Shown here piece after piece: positions 32,860 to 44,969 of a DNA stretch of 64,000 nt; position 1 is the stretch's first letter, and each line of letters begins with the position of its first letter. Origin of the DNA: Salvator merianae (taxonomy: Eukaryota; Chordata; Lepidosauria; Squamata; Teiidae); the NCBI GenBank assembly GCA_003586115.2, contig QVOM02000023.1, positions 5,957,181-6,021,180 on the forward strand, written 5' to 3'. The translations under genes were made by a program, and so were the position numbers. Under the pieces are notes generated by a model that saw only the letters and a list, made by a program, of their open reading frames with translations, was not told where the DNA came from and did no database searches.

Positions 32860-35800
32860 ACGTGGGCCTGTTAACATTTCAGGTAGCAAACCACCTGAGC
32901 ACTGACTGGGAGAAGCAACGCGTCTCGCTTGCTTTTGCCAGTCTTGGTTGAAACATGGGCTCCCCGTCTGCAAGGGTAAAAACAGATGCGGGTTTTGCAG
33001 TTTCTTGAGACTTCTTTGCCATTACTTTTGAGGGTAGTCAGTGTACTTAATCTGTCAAAGATAAAACCTTGTTTTTACTCCAAGTTTGCCTCACAAATTG
33101 CTTTTATCTGTGCAGACCTGGATACAGTAATCCAACCCTATTGCACTGTTCTTTTTCTGTCACAGGAGAAATGTGAGCTTTTTTGAGACATAAAAATGTG
33201 CTTCCTTTTTTGCTGGGGAGATCTAATTTTATTATTGTCATATGCTGATAAGCTGTTGATTTGTGTGCAGTGTATCTGGATTCCAGCCTGCACATTTTCT
33301 GTTCAGCTCCCTTCCTGGGGTGCCTTGACTTTCTGAGAAGGCAAAAACAGGTACGGGTATACTCCATAGAACCTTATATTTGTTTACTCAGAAGTAAGGC
33401 CCACTTTGTTCCACGGGATTTACTCCCCTGAAAGTCGTCCTAGGTTTACCATTGTAGTTGGTTAAAACATTTTGATCGACTAGGATGTCACCAATCAATT
33501 GTTGCTGTTAAAACGTAACATAGATAATCTGTGGTGCAGATTAAGAAGATCAATGCTGCCGAACACAGTCTTAAAAGAAACTTTGCCTTCTGTGTATAGA
33601 AGAAAAAGAAAAGTCTGTTCAAAGACAAAGCTGACTGCTGTATATTTGCAGCATCATTTAAAAATGTGTGTTTTCCTCCTTTAGAACTGGGTATTTTTTT
33701 TTCCCCTTTTCATCTTTCTTTGCACAACCAGCCCAATTTTAATTCACTCATCAACCATGGAATCACAGACAGAGATCTTTGATGGTTGGGTTAGGTGTCT
33801 AGTAATGTTCCCCGCTGAGGCTGTGTTGGATTCCATGGTAGAGGTCACTCAAAGCTCTTGTAAGTTAGGATACCTTATGAGTCCTACCCTGAGGCCCTTA
33901 GAATGCAATTGGAAACTGGAATATAATTGAAAAGTGGAGGGACGTCTGTAGATCAAGCAGCCTGTGATAAAATGGTTTCAGGGGCCATTGCTATGGAAGG
34001 GTGAACCAACAAAGAATTGGTAAGAGAAGGGAAAGGTGTTTTCTTCTTCATTGTGGAAATCAGCAGTTGGCAAAGAGAAGTTTGCGGATGGGATTTTAAG
34101 AGGAACCCTCTAGTGCACAAGGGTGAGAAGAGCAGATACTATCACCTTTGTCTGAAGAATCAGTTCACATCTCTTCTTCCCAAAGCAAAGAGAGCTAAGG
34201 CCTGTGGCAAGTCCCCAGGGCATGAAAAACAGTAGGAAAAAAGACGTGTGCCGTGTTTTGGAATAATATGTACCTGCTGAATCTGTAAGCTATGAAGCCG
34301 CTCTTAGCATGCGTGCGTGGAAGAGTGACAACTCCTGTGTCTGTGTGTGTGTGTGAGTGAGAGTGTGTGACATTAAACTAATAAGACTCAAGTCTGTGGG
34401 GACCAAGTTGCTTAGGTTGATGCCAAGAAGTTCTGCTTCCTGGAGACGAGTAATAGCGTCTGCTTAGCAAATTGTATCAGCTCTCACTGTGGTTCCAACA
34501 GAGATAAATTTCTGTGTCAAGATTTGTGGGCAGATTCCTGGAGCTGCATGTGCTTAGCTGGGGTGGCAATCCTACTTACCTACGAATGAGTCTCTCAGAG
34601 GTTCATGGGTCTCGCTTCTTAGGAATCGTGCGTTAATAACGGTAGTTGTGACACCTTCACTGCTGGTTTCAGGAGGTTTGGCGTGGCCAGATTTGAGGGG
34701 GATGTTTCCTCTTGTAGCTGCCTTGAGACAGAGTGACTCCTTCATTGCATCTCTTTAGATTTTGCCTGCAAGCCAAGGGGTGGGACCAACTCTGGTTAAC
34801 CTCCTTTGATTTGGTTCTTAAGGATGGTAAAGAAACAACTTGGTTTTCAACAGGATAACTGTCTTTTCTTGGAGGTCAAGGTTGTCTATCCCCAAAATCT
34901 TTCTCAGCCTTCATTAGTTGTACTTTTTCCTGTCTGCAGCTGTTGGGTAGAATATTATGGACTGGTACGTTTGGCTCTTGAGATGTTGAGCAAGGCATGG
35001 TGACTGATTCCACTTTCAAATTGTTACCTGCTCTGAATAAACTTCACTGGAAATGGCAAACCACTTCTGTATCATTGCCAAGAGGCCTGAAGTGTCCATA
35101 CAGTCACTGGGAGTTGAGCTCTGTTTGACAGCAAGCTTCCCATTTTGCACCATTGTTGCACTTTTCAAAACTCACCAACAACATTTTTATATATATTGCT
35201 TGGGCATGTTTCCATTATACCAAAACTGGTTGAGCTGCCTATTAGCATTAGCTGCTTCCACACATTGAGGTGCTTTGGTTGACTTACTGACACTTTTCCG
35301 GCTCCACAATAGAAATGCAATGCTAGGATTTCTTTTCTCCTTTGTGCCAGTCTTCCTCCTTCCAGATGTGACTTAGATTAAACTTCAATTGCCACTTTCT
35401 GGATTATTCACCTGTGCTTTTGAAACCTCTCTGAATCTTTTACTTTCTTCTTATTGCCCAGCATAATTTGTGGTCTCTCCTTCTTCCTTTCATTTGCTTC
35501 TCAGATAGCTATAGAAAAGTCAACATTAGCAAGTTGTGACTTTTATTTCTCTTCTTCCCTCCCTCATTCTTTTCTGCCTTCCCTCCTTCCTTCCTTCATT
35601 CCCTCCTCCCTTCCTTTTTTGCAACATTTTACATGTTAAAGAGTATTTTAGCCCACTAGGGGGTGTTGGTGACTGGAGATGCCTGCTCCTGAAGTTTTCA
35701 ATTTGGAATTTGACTCTAAGAGCACAGTATCCCTTTCTTTCTCTTTTTAAAGTACATTTTGAGTATGATGGGAGATAATTCCAGCTCTCCTTCAGAGCTG

Positions 35801-36170
35801 GAAAATGGTTCTGCGGGCTTGATTGTACGGCAAGGGAGCTCTATCAGGCAACGCGATTCCTTATTTCATTTTCTTCGTCCCGTGGGAACCGTTAATACAG
35901 GTGCGCTCAGCTTTTTTTTCTGCCTGCGGAATCGTCAGCTTTCTCTGCTGTTTGCAAATCTCTCCTCCGGGCTGCCCTATAGCTTATCCCATTATCCCAC
36001 ATAAAGGACATCTTCAGATTGTGTAGTGTAGAAATGGGGGGAGCAAGATTTGGCTTTCTGGGATGAAAGACACCTTGGCACATGCTTTCCTTAGGAAGCA
36101 GATATTTGCATCCCTGGACCAATATTTTCTTTAGTTTACGATATGTTTTAATGTTCTATGATATGTGTGT
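32860..36170. other. Intron with short microsatellites
   Basis: No exon recognised. (GT)n at about 34337-34367 and (CCTT)n at about 35564-35616. Otherwise no element identified. Confidence 0.4.
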
Positions 36171-36174
36171 GTGT

Positions 36175-36287
36175 CTGCATCCAGTCTTCACTTACTTATT
36201 CCACTACGTTTGGATATTCTGGAATAAAACACAGATATTCCAGAATATCCAAATATAGCGGAATAAGTAAGCGACGTCTGGATGCAG
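36175..36287. mobile_element. Palindromic MITE (113 bp), CTGCATCCAG family
   Basis: Left CTGCATCCAGTCTTCACTTA, right TAAGCGACGTCTGGATGCAG; TATTCCACTACGTTTGGATA and TATCCAAATATAGCGGAATA are the complementary arms. Homologous to 19119-19250. It sits inside a TG repeat (TGTGTGTGT on both sides), so it probably inserted into that microsatellite. Confidence 0.82.
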
Positions 36288-36289
36288 CT

Positions 36290-37335
36290 TCTGTGTGTGT
36301 GTGTGAGAGAGAGAGTGAGTGAGAAACATGATTTCTATGTTCTGTCATTTCTATCACCATAAAAGACTGCCAGCCCGAACCTCTAGACCTTTTTATAGGA
36401 AAAGCTCTCCACTTTTTCTAATAGATACGTATACTGTAATTTCTTCAGCAGCCATAATATTTCTTCAGCGTGGTTCTGAACTTGCCTGGTATCGCGTCTC
36501 ATTTCTTAAAGCACAGAAATGCTTGGCTAACAAAAGGAACTGCTATACTGGATTAAAAATGCCTGCTTAGCTGTGCACCACTTCTACTGGTAGCCTACAA
36601 TATTGGCAGGCGTGTGAGCTTCTGAACTGGCATTTATAGCCTGTGCCGTGCTGTCTCTGAAAGAGGAATATTCCCACTTTCTCTGTGCATCAGTGGGTGT
36701 TCTGGTAAGCAGTGGTACCACAATCCAGTGTGGTCACTGAAAAGCTATGGCGATGGGACCTCTCCTGCAGGAACTGGAGTCCTCCAAAGACTACCTGAAC
36801 CTGAATGTGCCTTCCAGGTTGCCCAGGTTGTTTCTGCTTTTGCCAAGAGAACTGCAAGGATAAGGTCCGTCGGGACACCAGGATTTTCTTTGTTTCTTTA
36901 TTTAGATTTGTATCCTACTCTACACTAGGAATTTAGCCATGTCTCCTGTTTGTGAGCTTCCAAGGAATAGGAAAGGCCACTCTTTAGAAATGTTATGCGT
37001 GTGTTTCTGAAACAGCAGGTAGCCCTTTATGAATTCTGTCGGGAATTTTGTGTGTTGAGAATTTTCTGCTACCTTGAATCAATGGAAGCCTGATAGCAGA
37101 CTGTAAAAATTCAATAAAGTGCACTTAGTGTGGTTTATATCTTTTTATATTCAAATAAATTCAGGGGTTTTGTTGGAAAACTTATTGGAATGCTTGTAAA
37201 TATATCAAGATGGGACAAGGGCAAATGGAATACAGATTTTAAGAGCAGGGAATGAACACTAAAAAATGTTAATGTACAATACAGCACTTGGCATATGCTC
37301 AAAGGGTGCAAATTTACCTGGGTGCAGAATCCTAT
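36290..37335. other. Intron, nothing recognised
   Basis: Starts with the remaining (GT)n(GA)n of the interrupted microsatellite. TTTGTTTCTTTATTTAGATT near 36888 resembles a decayed minus-strand SINE tail. Confidence 0.4.
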
Positions 37336-37339
37336 CTGG

Positions 37340-37480
37340 CTGTGGAAGTGCACAGAGTGACCTTGGACTGATCACTGTCTCTCTTCCTAACCTATCTTAC
37401 AGGGTTGTTGTAAGGAAAACAGGGCAAAAAGGAGAACTATCTCTTCAGTTAGATTTCTTCTTTGAAAGAAAAGTGTATAA
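37340..37480 (+). mobile_element. SINE body (tRNA-SINE/MIR-like)
   Basis: GTGACCTTGGACTGATCACTG, then CCTAACCTATCTTACAGGG and TTGTTGTAAGGA, ending near GTATAAATGCC. This is the usual middle and tail of lizard SINEs (GTGACCTTGGGC-CCTACCTCACAGGGTTG). The tRNA head is not clear. Confidence 0.62.
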
Positions 37481-37534
37481 ATGCCAGTAATAAACAACCA
37501 CAGCTGTCCCTCTTCATAGTTCTGAGATCCTAAA

Positions 37535-37720
37535 GAGAAGGCCTTCTCCTCCTCCTCTCTCAGAGGTACAAGGGGCAGGGACATGTTAGAGGGACTTTTC
37601 TGTGGTGGCCCCCAGACTCTGGAATAGCTTCCCTCTGGACATTTGCCAGGCACCTACATTATATGGTTGTCGGTGCCTGGTTAAAACATAGATTGACCTC
37701 TTCCAGACTGACTGGTCTTC
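37535..37720 (+). mobile_element. L2 LINE 3' end
   Basis: GTGGTGGCCCCCAGACTCTGG, AATAGCTTCCC and GGTGCCTGGTTAAAAC correspond to the L2 C-terminal coding end (VAPRLW-like). Compare the minus-strand copy at 27628-28000. Confidence 0.65.
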
Positions 37721-37862
37721 AGGAACTTTTCTTAGGGCTGCCAGCAAGATTTTCATTCCCATCATAGTTGAGTCTGTTCATCTACTAGTTGCCAACCTCT
37801 TCTTCTCCCCTCTTCCACTGTCCCAAGCATCTCCACATTTTTCAGGGAGTTTAGACTTCCCA

Positions 37863-38063
37863 TTATGTGCCTGACAGTTTCAGTCTTGCTATTTCTGCGT
37901 CTAATGAAAATTTAGACTTTATTTGCCCCGGAATCCACTGGTTGGTCTTTTTAGCTATCCATGGTCCTGAAGACTCCAAAGTCCAAAGGAGCCTACACAC
38001 TTCCAGTCTTGCTTTGTCTTTGTCCCATTTTCCACACCCATACAACATGGCACTAAAACCCAT
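37863..38063 (-). mobile_element. RTE/BovB-like LINE C-terminal fragment
   Basis: The minus strand reads YGCGKWDKDKARLEVCRLLW, then SGPWIAKKTNQWIPGQI and SLDAEIARLKLS. This is the order of the RTE/BovB ORF2 C-terminus (YGCE-W...LW...PWTAKRTNQSIL...LEGL-L-LKL). Short and decayed. Confidence 0.65.
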
Positions 38064-38069
38064 GATGTT

Positions 38070-40555
38070 AACAGTTCTGATCTATGCGTTCAGTGATAAC
38101 ACTTGTAATAGGGTGACATAAAAATCCTAATAATGCAATCTTGCAATTGGTTGACTGCAGTGTCATTGACTTATACTGGTGAAATGGGTCACATCGCTGT
38201 GGCAGCATTGATTTATGTTGGTAGTTTAGGGCTACACTGTTCCCCAACACCTGGATTTCCATAGGTAGTAGTGACTTTATAGCAGGTAAGGCAGTTTTGC
38301 ATTAGACAGAGTTTTGTGGAAACCAAACCAAAGTGTTAAATGAGGTGCAACTATATTGATGAAGGGATGTCTTAGTGGAATAGAAATGTCTTTTTGATAT
38401 AATACATCATTGCTCATCCTTTTCAGCAACCAAGATATCATCTGTTTAGACCTTTGTTCTATTGCATGTGCCTCTTTTCTCCCTATCTCTTCTTTCCTAA
38501 GCTGAATTGTTCTTTCCTTATTCAGATTATCACTCACCTTTTCTTTACATCAGAAGTGGGAGATTGCAGTAACCAAAAAAGAGGGCTTATTATGTATTAA
38601 GCAGACTGAAAAAAAAAAAAAAAAAAGATGTAGCAAGATGAAGCTGATGATGTTAACTGTGATTTTGGGCTGCCCAGGAAGAAAGTAAAGCAGGGCTTGT
38701 AGTACCTAAAAACAGGTGAAAAGTGATCCTGCTTTTATCTACATATCTGATCAGATCATTTATATCTGTACCTCTGCTCCAAGCAATTGAGCTTTAGAAT
38801 ATTTTAGGAAGTATGTGCAAGAGGTCTGTGTGTATAGATCTAGTCTGTATCTCCTAGGCTTTTAATAAAGCACAAATGATGTGTAATACCATGAAAGGTA
38901 ACGCAGGAAGCCTTTGGTTTTACTTCTGCTGTCTGGCTGTCTAACATAACGCAGTTCATATGAGTAACCTTTGCATCCTGAATATAAGGAGCAAGTGTGG
39001 GCAGAATAATCCTGTCTATGCTCAGTGAGTTCAGATGCACCTTTGTTTCCGCCTGTTAGAAGAAGCAAAACAAGCCTCAAGGTTTTCTCCAGTGCTTCAG
39101 CTAAGATGGTGAGTGTTTCTTTATTGAGTAAATGCATCACTAGGATTGGCAACTTTGGAGAAGGGTGAGGTACATAGGAGGCAGGATTGGAAAGTAAAAG
39201 TATATTTATCTCTGGACAGAAGGTTTATATTGGTATAATATCAGGGGAAATACAAATATTGATGAGGAAATAGCAGATCAGGCTGCCCCAGCCTGTTCCA
39301 TGCCAGGAGCAATCTGTTCCATCTTGGTCAGATTGTTAATCCTGGACTGGAAAATCCAGGGCCATTTCCAAGTTTTACCCATAGGTAGAGTAGAAAAGCT
39401 GTCTGCATGATGACCAGCAGGGCTGGTTTACCTCAGGGTGGATATGGGAGACCACTTTAAAGCAGTCTCCTCTTGGAATGGGCTCAGGTGCTGTTGTCTC
39501 GCTAGACTCACTTCAGCACCTTCTCCTGTGTTCCACAGGAGACATCTCCAGAGGCCACAATGCAAGTGAAGCGTTCCATCGGGACTGCTGGCCATTCCTG
39601 GATCCAATGCAGATCCTGTCCTAGGTTCTAGCCTGGTTAAAAAGGTCACACCCTAGAGGCTATACATGCTTCCTCTCTCTCTCTCTCATACCCTCTTTCT
39701 CTCACACACACCACCTTGGCAACGATGGCAAGATTTAAAAGACATCTCAGCAGCTGGGAGTCTTCTTCTGCTGAGATGATGCACAGACATCCCCCAGAGT
39801 TCAGCCAGCTGAGCCGTGCTGCTCCGGTTTGATTGAAAACTTGCATTTGGGGTCAAGCAATATTTGATCGGCTTGGAGGAGTAGGGGAAGAGATTTTTGC
39901 TGCTCAGCATGGATGGTTAAGCTTTATGTTCCTGAAAGGGGAGGGGGGGATGGATAAAGTGGTTTCTTCACGAGCAGCAATTTTATCCAATTAAGGAGCA
40001 GTGGGCTGTTTATGTGGTCTTAAAGCAGCCACTGTGTTGCCCTCTGGATACTGACTCTGATTTTCTTTCTTGCATGAAGAAGCAGAGCAGAAGTGTTTTA
40101 AGTAAATAAGTGTATACAAATAATACTAGCCTCATGGCCGCGTGGCTACCGCAAGTACCGGAAGTTGCATGCCTCCGAGGCCAACTGTGGAGAGGTTGTG
40201 AATTTCCCTATGCAATTGATAGGCACTGAAAAAGCAGGCTGCTGGATGAAATGGACTGCTGACTGGATCCAGTGGGACATTTCTTTCTCCTCATTTTTTT
40301 TTACCCCAGTTGAGTAGCAGACTATATCAAAGCACTCCAGATGGATTTATGTGTATTTCATTGCAGCCACCCTGCTGATATCTTAAATGCTGGAAAGCAA
40401 TGGTCAGAGTTTTACTTAGAAGCAGTGGAGGCCGTGAGAGTCTTAAGACACTTTCATGGCAACACTGTTGTTTTCCAGAGGAAGGGGCAGAGGAGCAGGA
40501 AAAAAAAAACAGGCCCGAGGATTTTCTTGGGACAGAATAGTCAATAAATGCCACC
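38070..40555. other. Intron, nothing firmly recognised
   Basis: Poly(A) near 38609-38627 and a (CT)n/(CA)n tract near 39670-39712. No exon or clear element. Confidence 0.4.
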
Positions 40556-40559
40556 ACAG

Positions 40560-40856
40560 TTTTATTGCCAGAAGAGGTGGTGACAGCAACCAGTCTGGAT
40601 AGCTTTCAGAAAGAATTAGACACATTCGCAGAGGGCAGGTGTGTCAGTGGCTACTAGAATGAATGTCTAGGTATTGCCTCCAGGTTGGAAAGACAGGCAG
40701 GAAGTCTCTAAAAGCCATTTTCAGGGAGTTGAGAGCAGGTGAAGGTTTGACTTTGTCTTCTGCTTGAGAATGTTCAGAAGCAACTGGTGGGCCACTTTGT
40801 GAGATGGGATGCTGGATTAGATGGGCTGTGGCCTGATGCATCCAGGTTTTTCTTCA
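40560..40856 (+). mobile_element. CR1 LINE 3' end, first of a tandem pair
   Basis: TTATTGCCAGAAGAGGTGG and GTGACAGCAACCAGTCTGG through GTGGCCTGATGCATCCAGG. The terminal TTATGTTC repeat is degraded and runs straight into the next copy. Confidence 0.85.
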
Positions 40857-41082
40857 TTCATGGAAGGCAAATGTATCAGTGGCGATTAGAATGGATGCCT
40901 CGGTACTGCCTCCAGGTTGGAGAGACAGGCCATTTGCAGGGAATCAAGAGCAAGTGAAGGTTCTGCCTTGGTCTTCTGGTTGAGATGCCCAGAAGCACTT
41001 GGTGGGCCACTGCGTGAGAAGGGATGCTGGACTAGATGGGCTGTGGCCTGATCCAGCAGGGCTCCTCTTATGTTCTTATGTA
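40857..41082 (+). mobile_element. CR1 LINE 3' end, second of a tandem pair
   Basis: Restarts at TTCATGGAAGGCAAATGTATC, the middle of the previous copy's consensus, and ends GCTCCTCTTATGTTCTTATG. Same orientation as the first. Confidence 0.87.
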
Positions 41083-41084
41083 AA

Positions 41085-41985
41085 GTTTCTTGCATATGCA
41101 AATGCTTCTTTTCCCAGCATCTCAAGCCTGATCTACATTGAGGTATCATCTGGGGGGTATGGGTGGAAGTTTTGTGTCCAGAACACAGCTGGAATTGATA
41201 TGGGGAAACTGAACAGCTGTTTGCCCTCTTCAGAAGAAGAGATAAATACTGGCTTAGCCTGTTCATGGTTTGTTCCTTTCTAGTCTTTCCACCTGATGTT
41301 CTGTTCGGAGTTTGAAGCGCCGTGTTTCCGTCTCCTATTTAGGTTAATGAATCTGTTTTCTGGTGTGTGTTTTCCTCCCTTCCAAGGGAGCAGGTTGCTT
41401 TCAGATGCTAAGAATTGTTGCGCCTGCGTTTGCTACTCCAGGGATATAAAAATCTGCTTATTGGCAAATAGGTTCATTTCCTTTAAGGATTGGTTAATTT
41501 AAATTTGTTGGGCTTCTTTCCCCCCCCCCACCTTGCTGTTCTTTGCAATAACGAACCTTAAGAGCATTGACAGTTCCAAGAAATACAGCAGGGAGACTGT
41601 GATTATTTCTTTACAAAAGAAAAGGAGAGAAGTCTTCTGAATAAAAAGAGTATCAGAGATGCTATCTTTGGAGAATGCAGAAGCCTTCATGTACAATCTT
41701 CCTTCTCTTGCCCTTGGATATTAATAGCAGGGATGAACATAAGATTCTTGATGGATCAAACTGAGAGGTCATCTGGTCCAGGGACATCCAACGTGCTGTT
41801 GCATGGATTTGCTGAATTATAACTCCTATCTTTCTTTGGCATTGTCTCTGTGGGCTGAGGCTGCTGGGAATCATAATTCAGTGGCATCTGGAGGCTGGTA
41901 TGATTTTTATTTTTATTATTATTTCAATTTTATTCCTGCTTGTCCAAGCTCTGGTGATGCCACGTCTGGATTACTGTAATAGTTT
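41085..41985. other. Intron, nothing firmly recognised
   Basis: A phrase near 41770-41890 (GGGAATCATAATTCAGTGGC and context) resembles a common lizard repeat of unknown class. Confidence 0.35.
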
Positions 41986-41989
41986 ACTG

Positions 41990-42112
41990 AAAGAATCATG
42001 GAGTTGGAAGGGACCTCCAGGGTCATCGAGTCCAACGCCCTGCTCTCAGACAGATGTCTGTCCAGCCTCTCCTTGAAGACCTCCAGTGAAGGAGAGCTCC
42101 CCACCTCCAGGA
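41990..42112 (-). mobile_element. CR1 LINE 3' fragment
   Basis: + strand reads AATCATGGAGTTGGAAGGG, ACCTCCAGGGTCATCGAGTC and CAGCCTCTCCTTGAAGACC, the complement of the CR1 3' region (3' end at left). Confidence 0.85.
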
Positions 42113-42114
42113 AC

Positions 42115-44420
42115 CATCCATCCTAGCAAAGTCCAGTCTGCTTGGTCCAATCTACTAAAGGGAAGTGCAGAAAGGCCCAAGGAAGAAATAAAGAATTGCC
42201 CAGGACATTAAAGCAACACTTCCTGGTTTGCAAGCATTATCCCTAAGAAACGCGCTGGTTTTTTTTTTTGCAAGTGCTTTAGATATGGTTAGAAAGTTTT
42301 CAAATGCTGCCGGTAACCTAAAGCTTTAGGAACTTGTTGAAATACTCTCCCCTCCATTTCCATATAAATGCAAGAAGAGAATATGTTAAAATATTTGCAC
42401 ATTTCTTGGATATGGTGTGCAGTTGTATGTCGTTGCTCTGCAGCAAAATTGTAACCAGGAGATCAAAGAAGGCGATGTCTTGCATCTTTAGAAAAGAGTG
42501 TTTAAAAAGGTGTCTGGCAGTTGCAGAGGTATTATTTTTGGAACGCAATGGCATTTTGGCATCTGATCTTTGGCTTGCTTTAGAATTCAGCTGCATTTTG
42601 ACATTTGCAATTTGCTTTTGGGATCACAGGTTTTTTTTTTTAATCTTTTGTGCCCAGTGTAAATCAACATTGATGGGAAAATAAAGATGGAACTTGAATG
42701 TAATTATCGAGAATATAGTGGAAGTTTCCCTTTTCAGTGGGAAATAGCCTTTTGTGTGAGTGCTGTCTGCAGGAACGTAGTCTCTGGCAGCTTTTCAGCA
42801 GAGTAGTGCAGTCATAAGCCTGAAAAATGTCTTCACCATTATCCTGTCTATCATTTAGCGATATGAAATACAGATTTGTTGAATGGTGAAATACTTTGGC
42901 AAGATGAATCCTAAAAGCAACCGCAACAAAAACCCAACTGACATCTATATATGTAAAATCCTCAGACCTGGCCTATGTGTTTAGAGCCCTTGGCTGGGTA
43001 TGTTTACAGGCTCTAAGGGAGGAAACAAAAAGGAGATTTTTCAGGTTTGGCAGGAAGAAAGTAGGGTTTGGGGAGCAAGAGGAAAACAAGGTTGTTGGCT
43101 GGAGGGACACAAAATGGGAGATTGAGAGCTGGAAGACGTCGCTTTGCACCCTGGGAAGTGGGTTAGGTGGGGAGAGATGGAGGCTTGTGGTCTGTGGGGC
43201 TTGGGTAGGAGACAGAGGGCAAACAGAGGTTCGCAAGCTATGTGACTTGGGAGAGAGAAGAGAAACACATGTGCTTTGAAGAAGCATGGTGCTCCCTTTC
43301 ACAACCAGACTTTGCACTTATCGCTATTGTGCATTGCTTTTCCTTTTTTCTCTTCTGTTGGATTTTAAGCATGTGTCTTTTTTTGAGAGAACAAAGCTCA
43401 CACTGAGGTTATTGAAAGCAGTACTGGCCTTTTAGCCAGCCAAAAGATTTTCCACCACCCCTGGACATCCCCCCTCCCCCTTAGCTCAGAAGACGTAGGG
43501 TGATTCTGCACTGGCAGAAAGGAGGGTCCTAGTAAGCTCGCTGGTCTGCTTTGCTATACTGCTCAGAAAGGTGGAGAAATTGTTTTATATAGAAGCGTAG
43601 GCCTGGGGAGGTACCATCAGGTGCCATACAATGAAAGATTGTGTGTTTGTGGCATGCCAGTGGTTGAAGATCTCTCTCATATCCTGTTTGTTTGTCAGCT
43701 CTGTTCTTCAATTAGAACAACCTATCTGGGCCCCCATTGACAAAAGGTAAACCATTGGAATGTAGAACGTAAATTGATCTATGTTCTTCAGGGAGAAAAC
43801 ATCCAGATGACTTAAAGCATAGCCCTGCTTTTTGCCAAGGCTGTGTGACTTAGGAAATCATTCATCGATAAGAACGTGGCACACAGAAAGGAAGATGGGG
43901 ATAGGTAATTATGTTACTCTCCTTTTGCATTATGATTTTACACATCTTATGTTTATATGTTTTTAACTTTGATATGGTTGAAAGACTAACCAATAAACTG
44001 ACATACATACATAGAAGTTTAGGATATGCTTACACTCTTTCCCTTCGAGCCCCTTTCCAGGACTGAAGAGACATCCGCATTAATATCAGTCCTGGACTCG
44101 AAACCTTTGTTGGCAGTTTTTGCTTAGGAACAATTAAGCCTTCTGATTTAAAGAAATCGAAGGAGAGCAAAGATGGGCAAAAGTAAGTTGTTGGGCTCAG
44201 TATCTTCTGCTCCAAGCTGTTTAACTGGTCTCAAGGTTGGAGGGGATTGTACTATATCTGCTTTTCGGTGTTACAATGCCAGCTAATGCTGAAATGTACA
44301 GGACCATGGACAGCAGCATTTATCTCCTGGTGGGAAAGGAAAGCAGGGAAACACCAATCAGCCCCAAAACTGAGAGCTGGCTCTGTCTGTGGCAAGAACA
44401 CATGGGTGGACTGCCATATC
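42115..44420. other. Intron; end-fragment of a GGGCC-family element, otherwise unrecognised
   Basis: At 42160-42175 a solitary terminus AAGTGCAGAAAGGCCC is present. A purine-rich block at 43020-43265 has no identified class. No exon recognised. Confidence 0.4.
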
Positions 44421-44429
44421 TTCTTCTGA

Positions 44430-44492
44430 CAGATTCTAGGTATTGAACTTGGGACCTTCTGCTTTCCAGGAAGTTGTTCTGCCACTGAGCTT
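44430..44492 (-). mobile_element. tRNA-derived SINE fragment (tRNA-Ala-like head)
   Basis: The minus strand gives AGCTCAGTGGCAGAACAAC (box A region), GGAAAGCAGAAGGTCCC and AAGTTCAATACC (box B). Spacing fits a tRNA-like Pol III promoter. Confidence 0.7.
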
Positions 44493-44545
44493 CAGTCACC
44501 TCCCATGGTGAACAAAAGGACCTTTTGCCTTCTGTTGGACAAGTA

Positions 44546-44963
44546 GGGCTTTTTTGCACTTACCTTAGGGAACGTTCCATGCCAGTTTGCTGGAATGTTT
44601 CATTCACGCCCAGATGTTACTGCAGCTGTCTAGAAGTTGTCTGAGCCCTCCCCAGGGCAGTTCCTGCTGTGGACAACTTAAAAGGCAGTCTAGCGGCATG
44701 GGGTGAAGGAGGGGTGCTGTGTGACTGTGGTTCTGCAGTCGTTTGCAGTGTTGACCTCCCCTAGAAAGTCTGAACCTGCTCCTGGTGCCAGTTCAGATTC
44801 TGCAATTATGATCCGTATCAGCCATTTGCGTTTGTTGCACTGCTGCAACAGAACAGAGGTGTGCCAGAGTGCAGAATACAAATAGCCCCCAACAGACCTT
44901 GACTTTGACCACCCTGGAATTTTCTGCTTAGACAATTCCAGTCCGGTAAGTGTGAGCCTGGCC
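44546..44963. mobile_element. GGGCC-terminus DNA transposon (418 bp)
   Basis: Left end GGGCTTTTTTGCACTTACC; right end complement GGCCAGGCTCACACTTACC. Flanked by GTA and ATA. The interior is unlike the 31959-type copies. Confidence 0.6.
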
Positions 44964-44969
44964 ATACAT

